This document shows positions 43,571-51,093 of a stretch of 51,145 bases of DNA, piece by piece. Positions within the stretch are counted from its first letter, which is position 1. Every line of letters starts with the position of its first letter. The translations under genes were made by a program, and so were the position numbers. A model generated the notes under the pieces. It was not told the DNA's origin. It worked only from the letters and a program-made list of their open reading frames with translations, and made no database searches. Source of the stretch: an uncultured Dorea sp. (GTDB lineage Bacteria > Bacillota > Clostridia > Lachnospirales > Lachnospiraceae); the NCBI GenBank assembly GCA_910586965.1, contig CAJUMF010000026.1, positions 1 to 51,145 on the forward strand. The letters are read 5' to 3'.

Positions 43571-43593
43571 AACTACCATGTTTTAATGTAGTT
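43571..43593 (+). terminator. Terminator after the membrane protein gene
   Basis: AACTAC/GTAGTT stem followed by TTTTTG. Confidence 0.55.
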
Positions 43594-43637
43594 TTTGTTC
43601 CATCAATCACACAAAATGTAACACCATAATACAACAA

Positions 43638-43670
43638 GGGGTGCGTTCCACTGACGACGCACTCCTTTTT
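43638..43670 (+). terminator. Strong intrinsic terminator
   Basis: GGGGTGCGT and ACGCACTCC pair over 9 bp (one G-T) with a 10-nt loop and T5. Confidence 0.8.
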
Positions 43671-44160
43671 CTGTACAATATAGTATTAGTATGGTAATCA
43701 TACAGCTTCTCATGATTGAGTGGATTGCTTTATGTCCGCATCCGGGGAGGGAGACGTCACATGATTCCTTGTCCATTTTTGTGCTATTTCAGGGTCTTTT
43801 GACGCATTACAGGGAGCATTAAGTCTTTAATGATATACTGCTAAAACATCCATATTAATCTCACATGCAGGCAAAACTACAGCCAACCTGTCTGATAAAG
43901 TTCTACTACAGTTACGCCGTTAGGCGGTTATGCCAGAGTACGCATATCCTGCCAGAATGGTATACAAGGGATATTCCGTCAGATAGCAAGAGGGGTGTAA
44001 GGTACGTGCGGACGCTGAAAGCCTTGTAAATACTGGATTTATTGGTCGTCAGACCATTAAAGATACGGATGGTTTCAATAGACATCTAGTCAGAATAATA
44101 CGTGCTTTATTTAATTATATGTGATATGATTATTCTATACTCTTACGGAGGAAAAAGAAA
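43671..44160 (+). other. 490-nt non-coding region upstream of rep (candidate origin or oriT)
   Basis: No convincing ORF. It has two short tetraloop hairpins, CGCC-GTTA-GGCG (43915-43926) and TGGTC-GTCA-GACCA (44043-44056), and the leader repeat copy 3. Rolling-circle initiators often nick in such hairpin loops next to their own gene, so this is the best place to look for the island's origin. Confidence 0.4.
44065..44090 (+). repeat. Island leader repeat, copy 3
   Basis: ACGGATGGTTTCAATAGACA followed by TCTAGT; one difference from copy 1. It is followed at once by a perfect 8-bp stem, AGAATAAT/ATTATTCT (44092-44099, 44129-44136), and lies 70 nt before the Rep gene. Confidence 0.75.
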
Positions 44161-45582
44161 ATGGTACATACATTTGAGTTATCAAAAATGATTTCAAGAG
44201 ATACATTTAATAAAATCATTGCTTCTTTAGAACTAAGATACTATGGTTATTACTGGTTTACTACAGCTTATGCTGACAAGGGTTTTTCCGCAATTCGTTT
44301 ATCTAAATTCAAACGAAAAGATGTCAAGACAGAAAAACAAGAAGATAGCGACCTCACCCATTATTATATGATTTCCTTATCCATAAATACGTCTAATATG
44401 TTTGACGGAAACGGAGACCCACATATACCCCAAAGTATTTTATCCTTTACGCCTGATTATGTAAGAGCCATATACCGCCATATATTTGAACTTATTCCAT
44501 ATTTAGAAGTTCATCCAGAATGGTGTTTTGATGAATCTTGGAAAGACATAGAAGATGATAATATTGTAAATGATGAAGCATGGCTTAACAGGAGGAAAAG
44601 ATTAAATGAGCAATGGCTTGAACTAAACTCTTTTAAAGCCGCTAGGATTGATTTTACATATGACCTTTATGCAATGACCCAACAGTATTTAACACTTATT
44701 AATAACGGCTACAGCTTACGGACGGGTTCTTTTCAGCGTAACTATTATGGCAATGATGAACCTGACATATCAGAGAAGGAAATAGCATTATCTGACGAAG
44801 AACCAGATATTCCAGATATTGAGGACTTCTTACAGGAAATATCTAATGATAGATTAGACGATTCCGACAGCAAAGCAAACGCAAACACTTATAACTCTGG
44901 TTTAAGTTATATTTATTATAAGGGAAAGAGCTTAAATATCAATATCTACCACAAGCAGACGGAATTAGAAAAAAGACAGCTTGCATGTGACCCTGATACA
45001 GACTATGATTTTCTTAGAATAGAAGTACAGGTTAAAAAAAGCAAACTCAATGCACTTGTTAGTAAATTTGGCTTGAAAAGCAGAGAATTACAGTATCTGG
45101 TGACACCAGAGGTTGAACGGTATGTATTAGATTACTACGTCAGCAAGCTGACGGGAAAAGGCATTTATGTAACATATAACTATGCAATGGACATAATAGA
45201 TAACAGTGGCTACACCAAAAGTAAAAAAGCGCGCTTAAAAAAGGTTATTGAAGCAGTTGCAAAAAAACATGGGATAGCAAAAGTATTAGAACAGATTGAA
45301 AAAGGTACGATAACGGATTTAGGAACTCTGAAAACCGTCAAAGGATATTTAAAAGATATAGAAAAACTAGGCATTAATCCAGTAACCATATCTGCCCGAA
45401 TGAATGTACCAAAGCTGACATTAAGAAATCAAAGCGGTGATAAGGATATATCAGAAAAAATGTTATTCAGTCTTGGATATATTCTATCCGCCTACGGCGA
45501 TAGGATGGAAGATTATCAAAAACATGGTGTACCTATAACTGATGAAGATTTAGAACAAATCGACAAACTATTTCAATTATAG
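44161..45582 (+). CDS. rep: Rolling-circle-type replication initiator or relaxase-like protein
   Basis: 473 aa. The pattern FKAARIDFTYDLY, LNINIYHKQTELE and FLRIEVQVKKSKL (R-x-D, Y-x-K, R-x-E) matches the Rep_trans/gene II/X type of initiator also used by MobT relaxases; a Tyr-rich N-terminal region (YYGYYWFTTAY) may hold the catalytic tyrosine. An acidic insertion (DEEPDIPDIEDFLQEIS) separates the motifs. The C-terminus is helical. AGGAGG-like ACGGAGG precedes the ATG. Assignment is by motif spacing only. Confidence 0.65.
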   Translation: MVHTFELSKMISRDTFNKIIASLELRYYGYYWFTTAYADKGFSAIRLSKFKRKDVKTEKQEDSDLTHYYMISLSINTSNMFDGNGDPHIPQSILSFTPDYVRAIYRHIFELIPYLEVHPEWCFDESWKDIEDDNIVNDEAWLNRRKRLNEQWLELNSFKAARIDFTYDLYAMTQQYLTLINNGYSLRTGSFQRNYYGNDEPDISEKEIALSDEEPDIPDIEDFLQEISNDRLDDSDSKANANTYNSGLSYIYYKGKSLNINIYHKQTELEKRQLACDPDTDYDFLRIEVQVKKSKLNALVSKFGLKSRELQYLVTPEVERYVLDYYVSKLTGKGIYVTYNYAMDIIDNSGYTKSKKARLKKVIEAVAKKHGIAKVLEQIEKGTITDLGTLKTVKGYLKDIEKLGINPVTISARMNVPKLTLRNQSGDKDISEKMLFSLGYILSAYGDRMEDYQKHGVPITDEDLEQIDKLFQL

Positions 45583-45613
45583 AATATTATAATTATATTT
45601 TAGGAGGGAAATC

Positions 45614-45955
45614 ATGCCACAAAAAGTTCAATCATTATTACTTCAATATTTGACGGAAGTGCGGAAGATATATGGTTCACATTTAAAAAGTGTGATTCTC
45701 TATGGTTCTTATGCACGTGGAGATTATACAAAAGATTCTGATATAGATATTATGATTTTGGTAGATTTACCAGATGAAAAGCTAGATTCTTATTTGGATT
45801 CTCTGTCGGAACTTGGATTTCAATATAATGTAGAACATGATATCTGGATTATGCCAATAGTAAAGAATATAGAACATTTCCACTATTGGGTTTCTGCCTA
45901 TCCATTTTACAAAAATGTTCGGAAAGAGGGGGTAACATTATATGAAACAGCCTGA
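45614..45955 (+). CDS. MNT-type nucleotidyltransferase domain protein
   Basis: 113 aa with the minimal nucleotidyltransferase signature SVILYGSYARGDYTKDSDID, containing the G-S-x10-D-x-D catalytic core. In MNT/HEPN pairs this protein is the antitoxin, adenylylating the HEPN RNase. It overlaps the HEPN gene by 14 nt. AGGAGGG precedes the ATG. Confidence 0.9.
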   Translation: MPQKVQSLLLQYLTEVRKIYGSHLKSVILYGSYARGDYTKDSDIDIMILVDLPDEKLDSYLDSLSELGFQYNVEHDIWIMPIVKNIEHFHYWVSAYPFYKNVRKEGVTLYETA

Positions 45956-46385
45956 TTCTTTAGACACTGGCACTCAAATGGATATAGCAAGATATCGTTT
46001 GCAAACAGCTAAAGAAGATTTAGATACTGCGAAGTTAACCTATGATTCCGAACAATTCCGAGCCGCAAATAACAGGGCTTATTACAGTATTTTTCATTCT
46101 ATCTGTGCTGTACTTGCAAAAGAGGGAATTTCTTTTAAGCGTCATAAAGATACAATCGGTTACTTTAATAAAAATTATATCCATACAGAAATTTTTCCTA
46201 AAGAACTTGGCAGAAAGATTATTACAGCAGAAGAAATCCGCCACGCAAGCGATTATGATACATTTTATATAGCTTCAAAAGAAATCACAGCACAACAGAT
46301 ACAAACAGCAGAACAACTTCTAACTTTAGCTACAAAATATCTGGAAGGAGCAAAGCAAGCTAAAAGAGAGGAACATTTACTATGA
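45942..46385 (+). CDS. HEPN domain toxin-like protein
   Basis: 147 aa; four-helix HEPN fold with FRAANNRAYYSIFHSICAVL and EEIRHASDYDTFY. The R(N)-type motif appears as RHASDY, which could form the RNase site. Partner of the MNT protein. GAGGGGG precedes the ATG. Its stop overlaps the next start (ATGA), so at least three genes of the cassette are translationally linked. Confidence 0.85.
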   Translation: MKQPDSLDTGTQMDIARYRLQTAKEDLDTAKLTYDSEQFRAANNRAYYSIFHSICAVLAKEGISFKRHKDTIGYFNKNYIHTEIFPKELGRKIITAEEIRHASDYDTFYIASKEITAQQIQTAEQLLTLATKYLEGAKQAKREEHLL

Positions 46386-46570
46386 TACGGACAGTTACTT
46401 TGGATAGAAACCAAAAACCGACAGAGGAAGAAATCAAGCAGATAGAAGAAGCGGCAAAGAGAGAAATTGTATTTGATGAAGATTCTCCCGAACTCACACC
46501 TGCAATGGAAAAAGCATTCCGATTAGCGGGAAAAAACCGTAACACACAGAGAAATATGAGTGTTTCATAA
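46382..46570 (+). CDS. Small acidic antitoxin-like protein
   Basis: 62 aa. The pattern KPTEEEIKQIEEAAKRE and FDEDSPELTPAMEKAF is typical of short proteins found beside toxin genes in Clostridia, often annotated as antitoxins of BrnT- or HEPN-like partners. It has an ATGA overlap with the HEPN stop. No toxin specific to it is obvious; it may serve the HEPN protein or the YgiT neighbour. Confidence 0.7.
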   Translation: MIRTVTLDRNQKPTEEEIKQIEEAAKREIVFDEDSPELTPAMEKAFRLAGKNRNTQRNMSVS

Positions 46571-46586
46571 GCATGAGGAAAGATAA

Positions 46587-46814
46587 ATGTGTATGTATTG
46601 CAAGAGTAATGATTTGACAGAATCCATAACAATCCATGTTGTAGATTTCAATGGATGTCTAATCATTATTAAAAATGTCCCCTGTGAAGAGTGTGAGCAG
46701 TGCGGCACAAAGTATTATTCGGATGAAACCGCACGCCAGTTAGAAAAATTGGTGAATACAGCCAAGCAACTCATGCAGGAGATTTCAGTAATCAATTATA
46801 CAAAGGTTGCATAG
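46587..46814 (+). CDS. YgiT-type zinc finger protein (MqsA family N-terminus)
   Basis: 75 aa. CMYCKSN and VPCEECEQCGTKYYSDET give two CxxC zinc knuckles as in the N-terminal half of MqsA antitoxins; the HTH half is absent, as in many stand-alone YgiT-type proteins. GAGG precedes the ATG by 8 nt. It is the last gene before the right end of the island; its cognate toxin is not the usual MqsR. Confidence 0.82.
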   Translation: MCMYCKSNDLTESITIHVVDFNGCLIIIKNVPCEECEQCGTKYYSDETARQLEKLVNTAKQLMQEISVINYTKVA

Positions 46815-46875
46815 CCTGACGATTAAGAGCTACTTCGGTATCTCTTTTTCTATATATCAATACAAAAGTGGAAAT

Positions 46876-46930
46876 AAGGTGGATACTCATATTTAGTAGA
46901 GCTAGTGAAAAACTCAAAAAGTGGATACAC
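46876..46930 (+). repeat. Right integrase arm-type repeats
   Basis: AAGGTGGATACTC (46876-46888) and AAAAGTGGATACAC (46917-46930), with a partial AAAAGTGG at 46864. These match the left arm repeats at 36073-36128. Confidence 0.7.
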
Positions 46931-46931
46931 A

Positions 46932-46972
46932 TATCTCTTTAACAGACCCTCGAAAGCCTTGCCATGTCTGCC
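46932..46972 (-). pseudogene. Inverted rubrerythrin 3'-end fragment
   Basis: The minus strand encodes GRHGKAFEGLLKRY, identical in protein to the end of rubrerythrin but with third-position changes (for example AGACATGGCAAGGCTTTCGA). It ends exactly where the arm repeats begin, and abuts the plus-strand fragment at 46964 head to head. Confidence 0.7.
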
Positions 46973-47095
46973 GTTGCTAAGAGAGCAAAGGCTGCGAACC
47001 TGGATGCGATTCACGATACTGTACACGAGATGGCAAGGGATGAGGCGAGACACGGCAAGGCATTTGAAGGACTTCTTAAGAGATACTTTGGCTAA
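46964..47095 (+). pseudogene. Rubrerythrin 3' fragment at attR
   Basis: Encodes the last 40 or so residues of a reverse rubrerythrin (KRAKAANLDAIHDTVHEM onward to the YFG end). Upstream of the attR core it differs from the resident gene at third codon positions without amino-acid change, so it comes from another functional copy, most likely a previous host gene carried in by the island. Confidence 0.8.
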
Positions 47096-47097
47096 GA
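47030..47097 (+). repeat. attR: direct repeat at the right end of the island
   Basis: Matches attL (35902-35969) over 68 nt with two differences. The host terminator follows immediately. Confidence 0.88.
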
Positions 47098-47105
47098 TGG
47101 TTTTA

Positions 47106-47141
47106 AAGAGGATTGACCTGTTTCGGTTAATCCTCTTTTTT
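47106..47141. terminator. Bidirectional terminator after attR
   Basis: AAGAGGATTGACC and GGTTAATCCTCTT stem with T-tract on the plus strand; it would end the original host rubrerythrin message and also the AI-2E gene, whose stop codon lies within it. Confidence 0.8.
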
Positions 47142-48305
47142 CATCGCCTTTTCTTCCGCTTCTGTCAGTTCTCTTTTCTTAAGCTTCAGATATACAACTT
47201 CCCGAAACAGTGCATACAATACTGATACGACCGGGATAAATACAAGCATCCCCACAACTCCCATAAGCCTGCCGCCGACACTGACCGCTGCAAGTACCCA
47301 TATAGATGGCAAACCTACAGAGTTTCCTACCACATGGGGATAAATCAGATTTCCCTCGATCTGCTGCAGCACCAAAAACAACACAACAAACATAACTGCT
47401 TTCATCGGATCAACCATAAAGATTAAAAATGCTCCCACAATGCATCCGATAAACGCTCCAAATATAGGGATTAATGCTGTAAATGCTATTACAATGCCAA
47501 TAAGCAGCGCATATGGAAGCTTAAAAATTGCCATAGAAACTACAAACATACAGCCAAGTATCACTGCTTCCACACACTGCCCTGTAAGGAAATGTGAAAA
47601 TGTCTGATAAGTAAGCGAAAACACTTCTAACACGGCCTCCGCCCGTCTTCTGCGTACAAAAGCAAACAATACTTTTTGACATTGAACCTGCAATTTCTCC
47701 TTTTGCGCTAAAATGTATACAGCAAATGCAAATGCAATGAAAAAAGTCGTTATCCCGCTTATAATGCTTTTAGCCGCAGAAATTGTTGAATCCAATACGC
47801 TGCCTGCACCACTTGTAAAGAAGTCAAATCCCGTATTCATAATCTTATTCCAGTCAAATTCCAAATGATCGATCCACTCCATCACTTCCTTATTATCATG
47901 GAATAAAATATTTGCCCATTCCTGAATCTGCGGGATGAAATTCTGAATACTTTTTCCTAAATTCGCAAATGTATTGCCAAGCTGCGGAACAAGTACAAAC
48001 ATAACAAGAGCTATAGTTGCGATCACAAGGAACAGGACGATCAGCATACTGACCGGGCGCGCCATCTTCTTCTGTATCTTGCTATTTTCGATCCGCTCTT
48101 CCGGGAACAGGTGCCTCTGTATAAAGTTCATCGGAACATTCAGTACAAATGCAATGGCCCCGCCCAAAATAAATGGACATATTACCCCCCAAACAAAGGA
48201 CAAAATTTTAAGTGTCGCCTCATATTTCCAAAGACAGACTACTATTACTGCCGTAAATACAATCAATCCTCTAAGTTTTTTCACATTTTCATTCGTCAGA
48301 TCCAT
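47127..48305 (-). CDS. AI-2E family transporter (PerM/YdiK-like membrane protein)
   Basis: 392 aa from the ATG at 48305 with AAAGGAGG upstream; the frame is open 33 codons further back without a site. About eight membrane helices, with GGAIAFVLNVPMNFIQRHLF near the N-terminus and the conserved GLPSIWVLAAVSVGGRLMG near the C-terminus. Substrate is unknown: the family includes exporters of autoinducer-2 and Na+/H+ exchangers. Convergent with the island end. Confidence 0.9.
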   Translation of the reverse strand: MDLTNENVKKLRGLIVFTAVIVVCLWKYEATLKILSFVWGVICPFILGGAIAFVLNVPMNFIQRHLFPEERIENSKIQKKMARPVSMLIVLFLVIATIALVMFVLVPQLGNTFANLGKSIQNFIPQIQEWANILFHDNKEVMEWIDHLEFDWNKIMNTGFDFFTSGAGSVLDSTISAAKSIISGITTFFIAFAFAVYILAQKEKLQVQCQKVLFAFVRRRRAEAVLEVFSLTYQTFSHFLTGQCVEAVILGCMFVVSMAIFKLPYALLIGIVIAFTALIPIFGAFIGCIVGAFLIFMVDPMKAVMFVVLFLVLQQIEGNLIYPHVVGNSVGLPSIWVLAAVSVGGRLMGVVGMLVFIPVVSVLYALFREVVYLKLKKRELTEAEEKAMKKED

Positions 48306-48416
48306 AAATTCCTCCTTTATAATAGTCTTCCCATTTCTATGAAGTGCAGACAATGAAAAAGGAGACTGATATTGCACATTTTTAGTATGCAATAAAAGTC
48401 TCACTTCAACCGTCTT

Positions 48417-48764
48417 TTACAATTCCTTTATAGCCGCTATTGTCTTTTCATATTCTTCGGTTATTGTATCCATAAGACCGCCAATACCATCCATGCTGCC
48501 TGCTCTTAAAATTTCCGCCAATTCACTGCTCGGTTTATAAAGTGTCTCAAATCCCAAATTCTGTGCAACACCTTTTAATGTATGTGCTGCACGGAATGCT
48601 TCTTCTACATTTCCAGAACTTAAATTTTCCTTCAGATTCGTAAAACTGCTGTCATCCAAAAACTTTTTGGCAAACTTTAAAATAAGAGTATCCTTTTTCA
48701 TCATTCTCTGAAAGACCGCTTCATAATCTCCGCCAATTTTATCATAACATTCTTTTATCGTCAT
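48417..48764 (-). CDS. Hpt domain protein
   Basis: 115-aa histidine phosphotransfer protein; the phosphorylated His is in FRAAHTLKGVAQNLGF near residue 60. It starts 3 nt after the stop of the REC/HD-GYP/GGDEF gene, with GAGGAG upstream, so the two are made together. It would carry phosphate between a hybrid kinase and receiver domains such as that of its neighbour. Confidence 0.93.
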   Translation of the reverse strand: MTIKECYDKIGGDYEAVFQRMMKKDTLILKFAKKFLDDSSFTNLKENLSSGNVEEAFRAAHTLKGVAQNLGFETLYKPSSELAEILRAGSMDGIGGLMDTITEEYEKTIAAIKEL

Positions 48765-48767
48765 AAT

Positions 48768-50837
48768 TTACTCCTCTCCATCTATAGAAGATATCGCTGA
48801 TAATATCTCTTTCATTGAGTCATCATAAAAACAATACTGAGCTCTCCCAGCCTGTTTTGCAGTGTAAAGTGCTTTATCAGCACATCCAAACAGTTCTTCA
48901 TACCTGCGCCCTGTTTCCCTGGAGCGCGAAATTCCCATACTGATAGAAATATCAAAACCTTCATACTTTCCTGAAAGTGCACGGAAAATACGGTCAATAA
49001 TGTTATCGATACCTTCCATGTCCTCCATGAAAATCATGAATTCATCTCCGCCCACTCTTGCCGTAATGTCGCAATCTCTGGTACTCCCACGCAACTTTCC
49101 TGCCATGTGTTGGAGTACCTTATCCCCAAACATGTGGCCGCACCTGTCATTAGCATTTTTGAAATAATCAATATCAAAAATTGCCATAATATAGTCTTTG
49201 CCATCACTGTCATGCAATCTCTCTTTTACAAGACGTTTTGCATGGGAGTGGTTCAAAAGTCCTGTCAAGCCATCATGGGAAGCGAGCCTTTGCAAATCTT
49301 TAATCTTGGAATGTTCCTCATGTATGTCCACAATCTTGCCAATACATCCCGTCATATCCGGTTTTTCTTCATGCGCCCACATACTGCGGCAGATGATACG
49401 GCTCCAGCGCCACTCTCCATTAATCAGAAGTTCTCCGTCATACTGGACGACCGGGGATTCCATTGTTGTATTTGTAACAAGATTTTTAATCTCTTCGAGG
49501 ACTCTTCCTTCAGAAATACCGACAATCACCTCATCTTCCAGAGGGTTCATTGTAATCTCTGCTACTCCTAACATCTCCGCACCTGCATCTGATAATGTAA
49601 GCATAGATGGTTCTTTTGTATATTCAAACTGAATTTCCGAAGATAAGGAGGCAAAGAATTGATACTTCGTTCTCTCATGCTCCAGAAGCCGTAAGGTTCT
49701 CTCTGATGCAGATAATTCCTCATAATGCAACAGATCCTCTGTCATATTACGGATATTCCTATCGCTTTCCTGCTTGATAGAATTAACCGCAAGCTGCTCT
49801 CTGATGCTGTCCGTACTCTCTAACAGACATTCCAAGAGCAATGGATTAAAAGTGCCGCATTCCCCATTTGTAATCATATCTATAGCCTTTTCATGAGAAT
49901 ACGCAGGCTTATATACACGTTCACTTGTCAGAGCATCATAGACATCCGCCAGAGCAACAATCTGTGCCGCAATCGGAATCTCCTCCCCCGCAAGTCCATC
50001 CGGATATCCTCTCCCATCATATCTTTCGTGATGCCAGCGGCAAATCTGATACGCCATCTTAACCAGTGCCTCATCTTTATAGTACGTAAGCTGATCAAGC
50101 ATCTGCGCACCAATAAGAGTATGCGTCTTCATGGTCTCGAATTCTTCTTTCGTAAGCCTGCCCGGCTTATTGAGAATCTCTCCAGGTATAGAAATCTTCC
50201 CAATATCATGTAACGCTGACGCCATGGTGATAATTGGAATATCCGAACGTTTTAAATTATATTTATCAGTTTTTCTCATTAATGTCTGAAGCAGGATCTC
50301 TGTCATCATATTAATATGAAGTACATGCATACCGCTTTCGCCATTTCGGAATTCAACGATATGACTGAGAATAGAGACCATCAGGTTATTACTTCTCTCT
50401 TTTTCATAAATCTGATCAGAAACTAATTCAATCAATCTCTTTTGCTTCGCATAAAGCATAATGGTGTTAATTACTCGACGATGGACTACCTGTCCGTCAA
50501 AGGGTCTGCTAATAAAGTCCGTCACTCCAAGTTCATATGCGTGCTCTACATAAGAATATGTGTTCTCGGCAGATATCATAATAACCGGAATATCCTGAAT
50601 CCAATTCCGTCTGTTCATCACTGCCAGAACCTCAAAGCCATCCATATTCGGCATTACAATATCTAATAACATCAGCGAAATATCTGTGCTGTCCAAATTC
50701 AGCCTTGCTACTGCTTCCGTACCGTCAACCGCCTCTACGATCTCATATTCATCTCCGAGCATATCGGCAAGAATAGAACGATTCATCTCCGAATCGTCTA
50801 CTATTAATATCTTCTGCTTCTCATTTCCTGTGCTCAT
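48768..50837 (-). CDS. Response regulator with REC, HD-GYP and GGDEF domains
   Basis: 689 aa from the ATG at 50837 (GGAAGGG 6 nt upstream). Residues 8-125: receiver domain (ILIVDDSEMNR, the Asp in LLDIVMPNMDG, MISAENT). Residues about 175-350: HD-GYP phosphodiesterase (LHDIGKISIPGEILN, HHERYDGRGYPDG). A PAS-like region follows (about 390-510). Residues 520-680: GGDEF cyclase with intact VGGDEFMIF and an RDCD inhibitory I-site five residues before it. So one protein can both make and break cyclic-di-GMP under phosphorelay control. Confidence 0.93.
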   Translation of the reverse strand: MSTGNEKQKILIVDDSEMNRSILADMLGDEYEIVEAVDGTEAVARLNLDSTDISLMLLDIVMPNMDGFEVLAVMNRRNWIQDIPVIMISAENTYSYVEHAYELGVTDFISRPFDGQVVHRRVINTIMLYAKQKRLIELVSDQIYEKERSNNLMVSILSHIVEFRNGESGMHVLHINMMTEILLQTLMRKTDKYNLKRSDIPIITMASALHDIGKISIPGEILNKPGRLTKEEFETMKTHTLIGAQMLDQLTYYKDEALVKMAYQICRWHHERYDGRGYPDGLAGEEIPIAAQIVALADVYDALTSERVYKPAYSHEKAIDMITNGECGTFNPLLLECLLESTDSIREQLAVNSIKQESDRNIRNMTEDLLHYEELSASERTLRLLEHERTKYQFFASLSSEIQFEYTKEPSMLTLSDAGAEMLGVAEITMNPLEDEVIVGISEGRVLEEIKNLVTNTTMESPVVQYDGELLINGEWRWSRIICRSMWAHEEKPDMTGCIGKIVDIHEEHSKIKDLQRLASHDGLTGLLNHSHAKRLVKERLHDSDGKDYIMAIFDIDYFKNANDRCGHMFGDKVLQHMAGKLRGSTRDCDITARVGGDEFMIFMEDMEGIDNIIDRIFRALSGKYEGFDISISMGISRSRETGRRYEELFGCADKALYTAKQAGRAQYCFYDDSMKEILSAISSIDGEE

Positions 50838-50992
50838 CTGAAACCCTTCCTCATGCCATATCATCTCTGCTAACATCTCTAGTATACTTGATATCATTGA
50901 TTGATGTCAACAAGCTGACAGTCAAGAATTAATTTTTCTAATTATAAAATAAAAAGCCCTTTAAAGAATCTTCTCTAAAGAACTTTCACCAA

Positions 50993-51065
50993 TGAGCGTG
51001 CGGGGATTCGAACCCCGGACAACTTGATTAAAAGTCAAGTGCTCTACCACCTGAGCTACACGCCC
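50993..51065 (-). tRNA. tRNA-Lys (anticodon TTT)
   Basis: 73 nt; acceptor GGGCGTG pairs with CACGCTC, anticodon loop CTTTTAA flanked by CTTGA and TCAAG, T-loop GGTTCGAATCC. CCA is not encoded. Confidence 0.95.
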
Positions 51066-51093
51066 AATTTGCTTGCCCTATAACTAAGACAAA

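Larger units (their letters stand above)
35902..47097 (+). mobile_element. Integrated mobilizable/satellite island at the rubrerythrin gene
   Basis: About 11.1 kb between two 68-bp direct repeats (offset 11,128 bp). It carries a tyrosine integrase next to attL, a serine recombinase, a Rep-type initiator, XRE regulators, small ORFs and a toxin-antitoxin-like cassette next to attR. Base composition and codon use are more AT-rich than the flanks. No relaxase of a known Mob family, coupling protein, type IV secretion gene, capsid or terminase gene was recognised, so mobilisation by a helper element is inferred. Confidence 0.88.

Noticed and set aside
46850..47053. 67-aa minus-strand ORF at the right end of the island
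   Set aside because: It reads through the inverted rubrerythrin fragment and the arm sites; no start signal. Treated as a fragment, not a gene.
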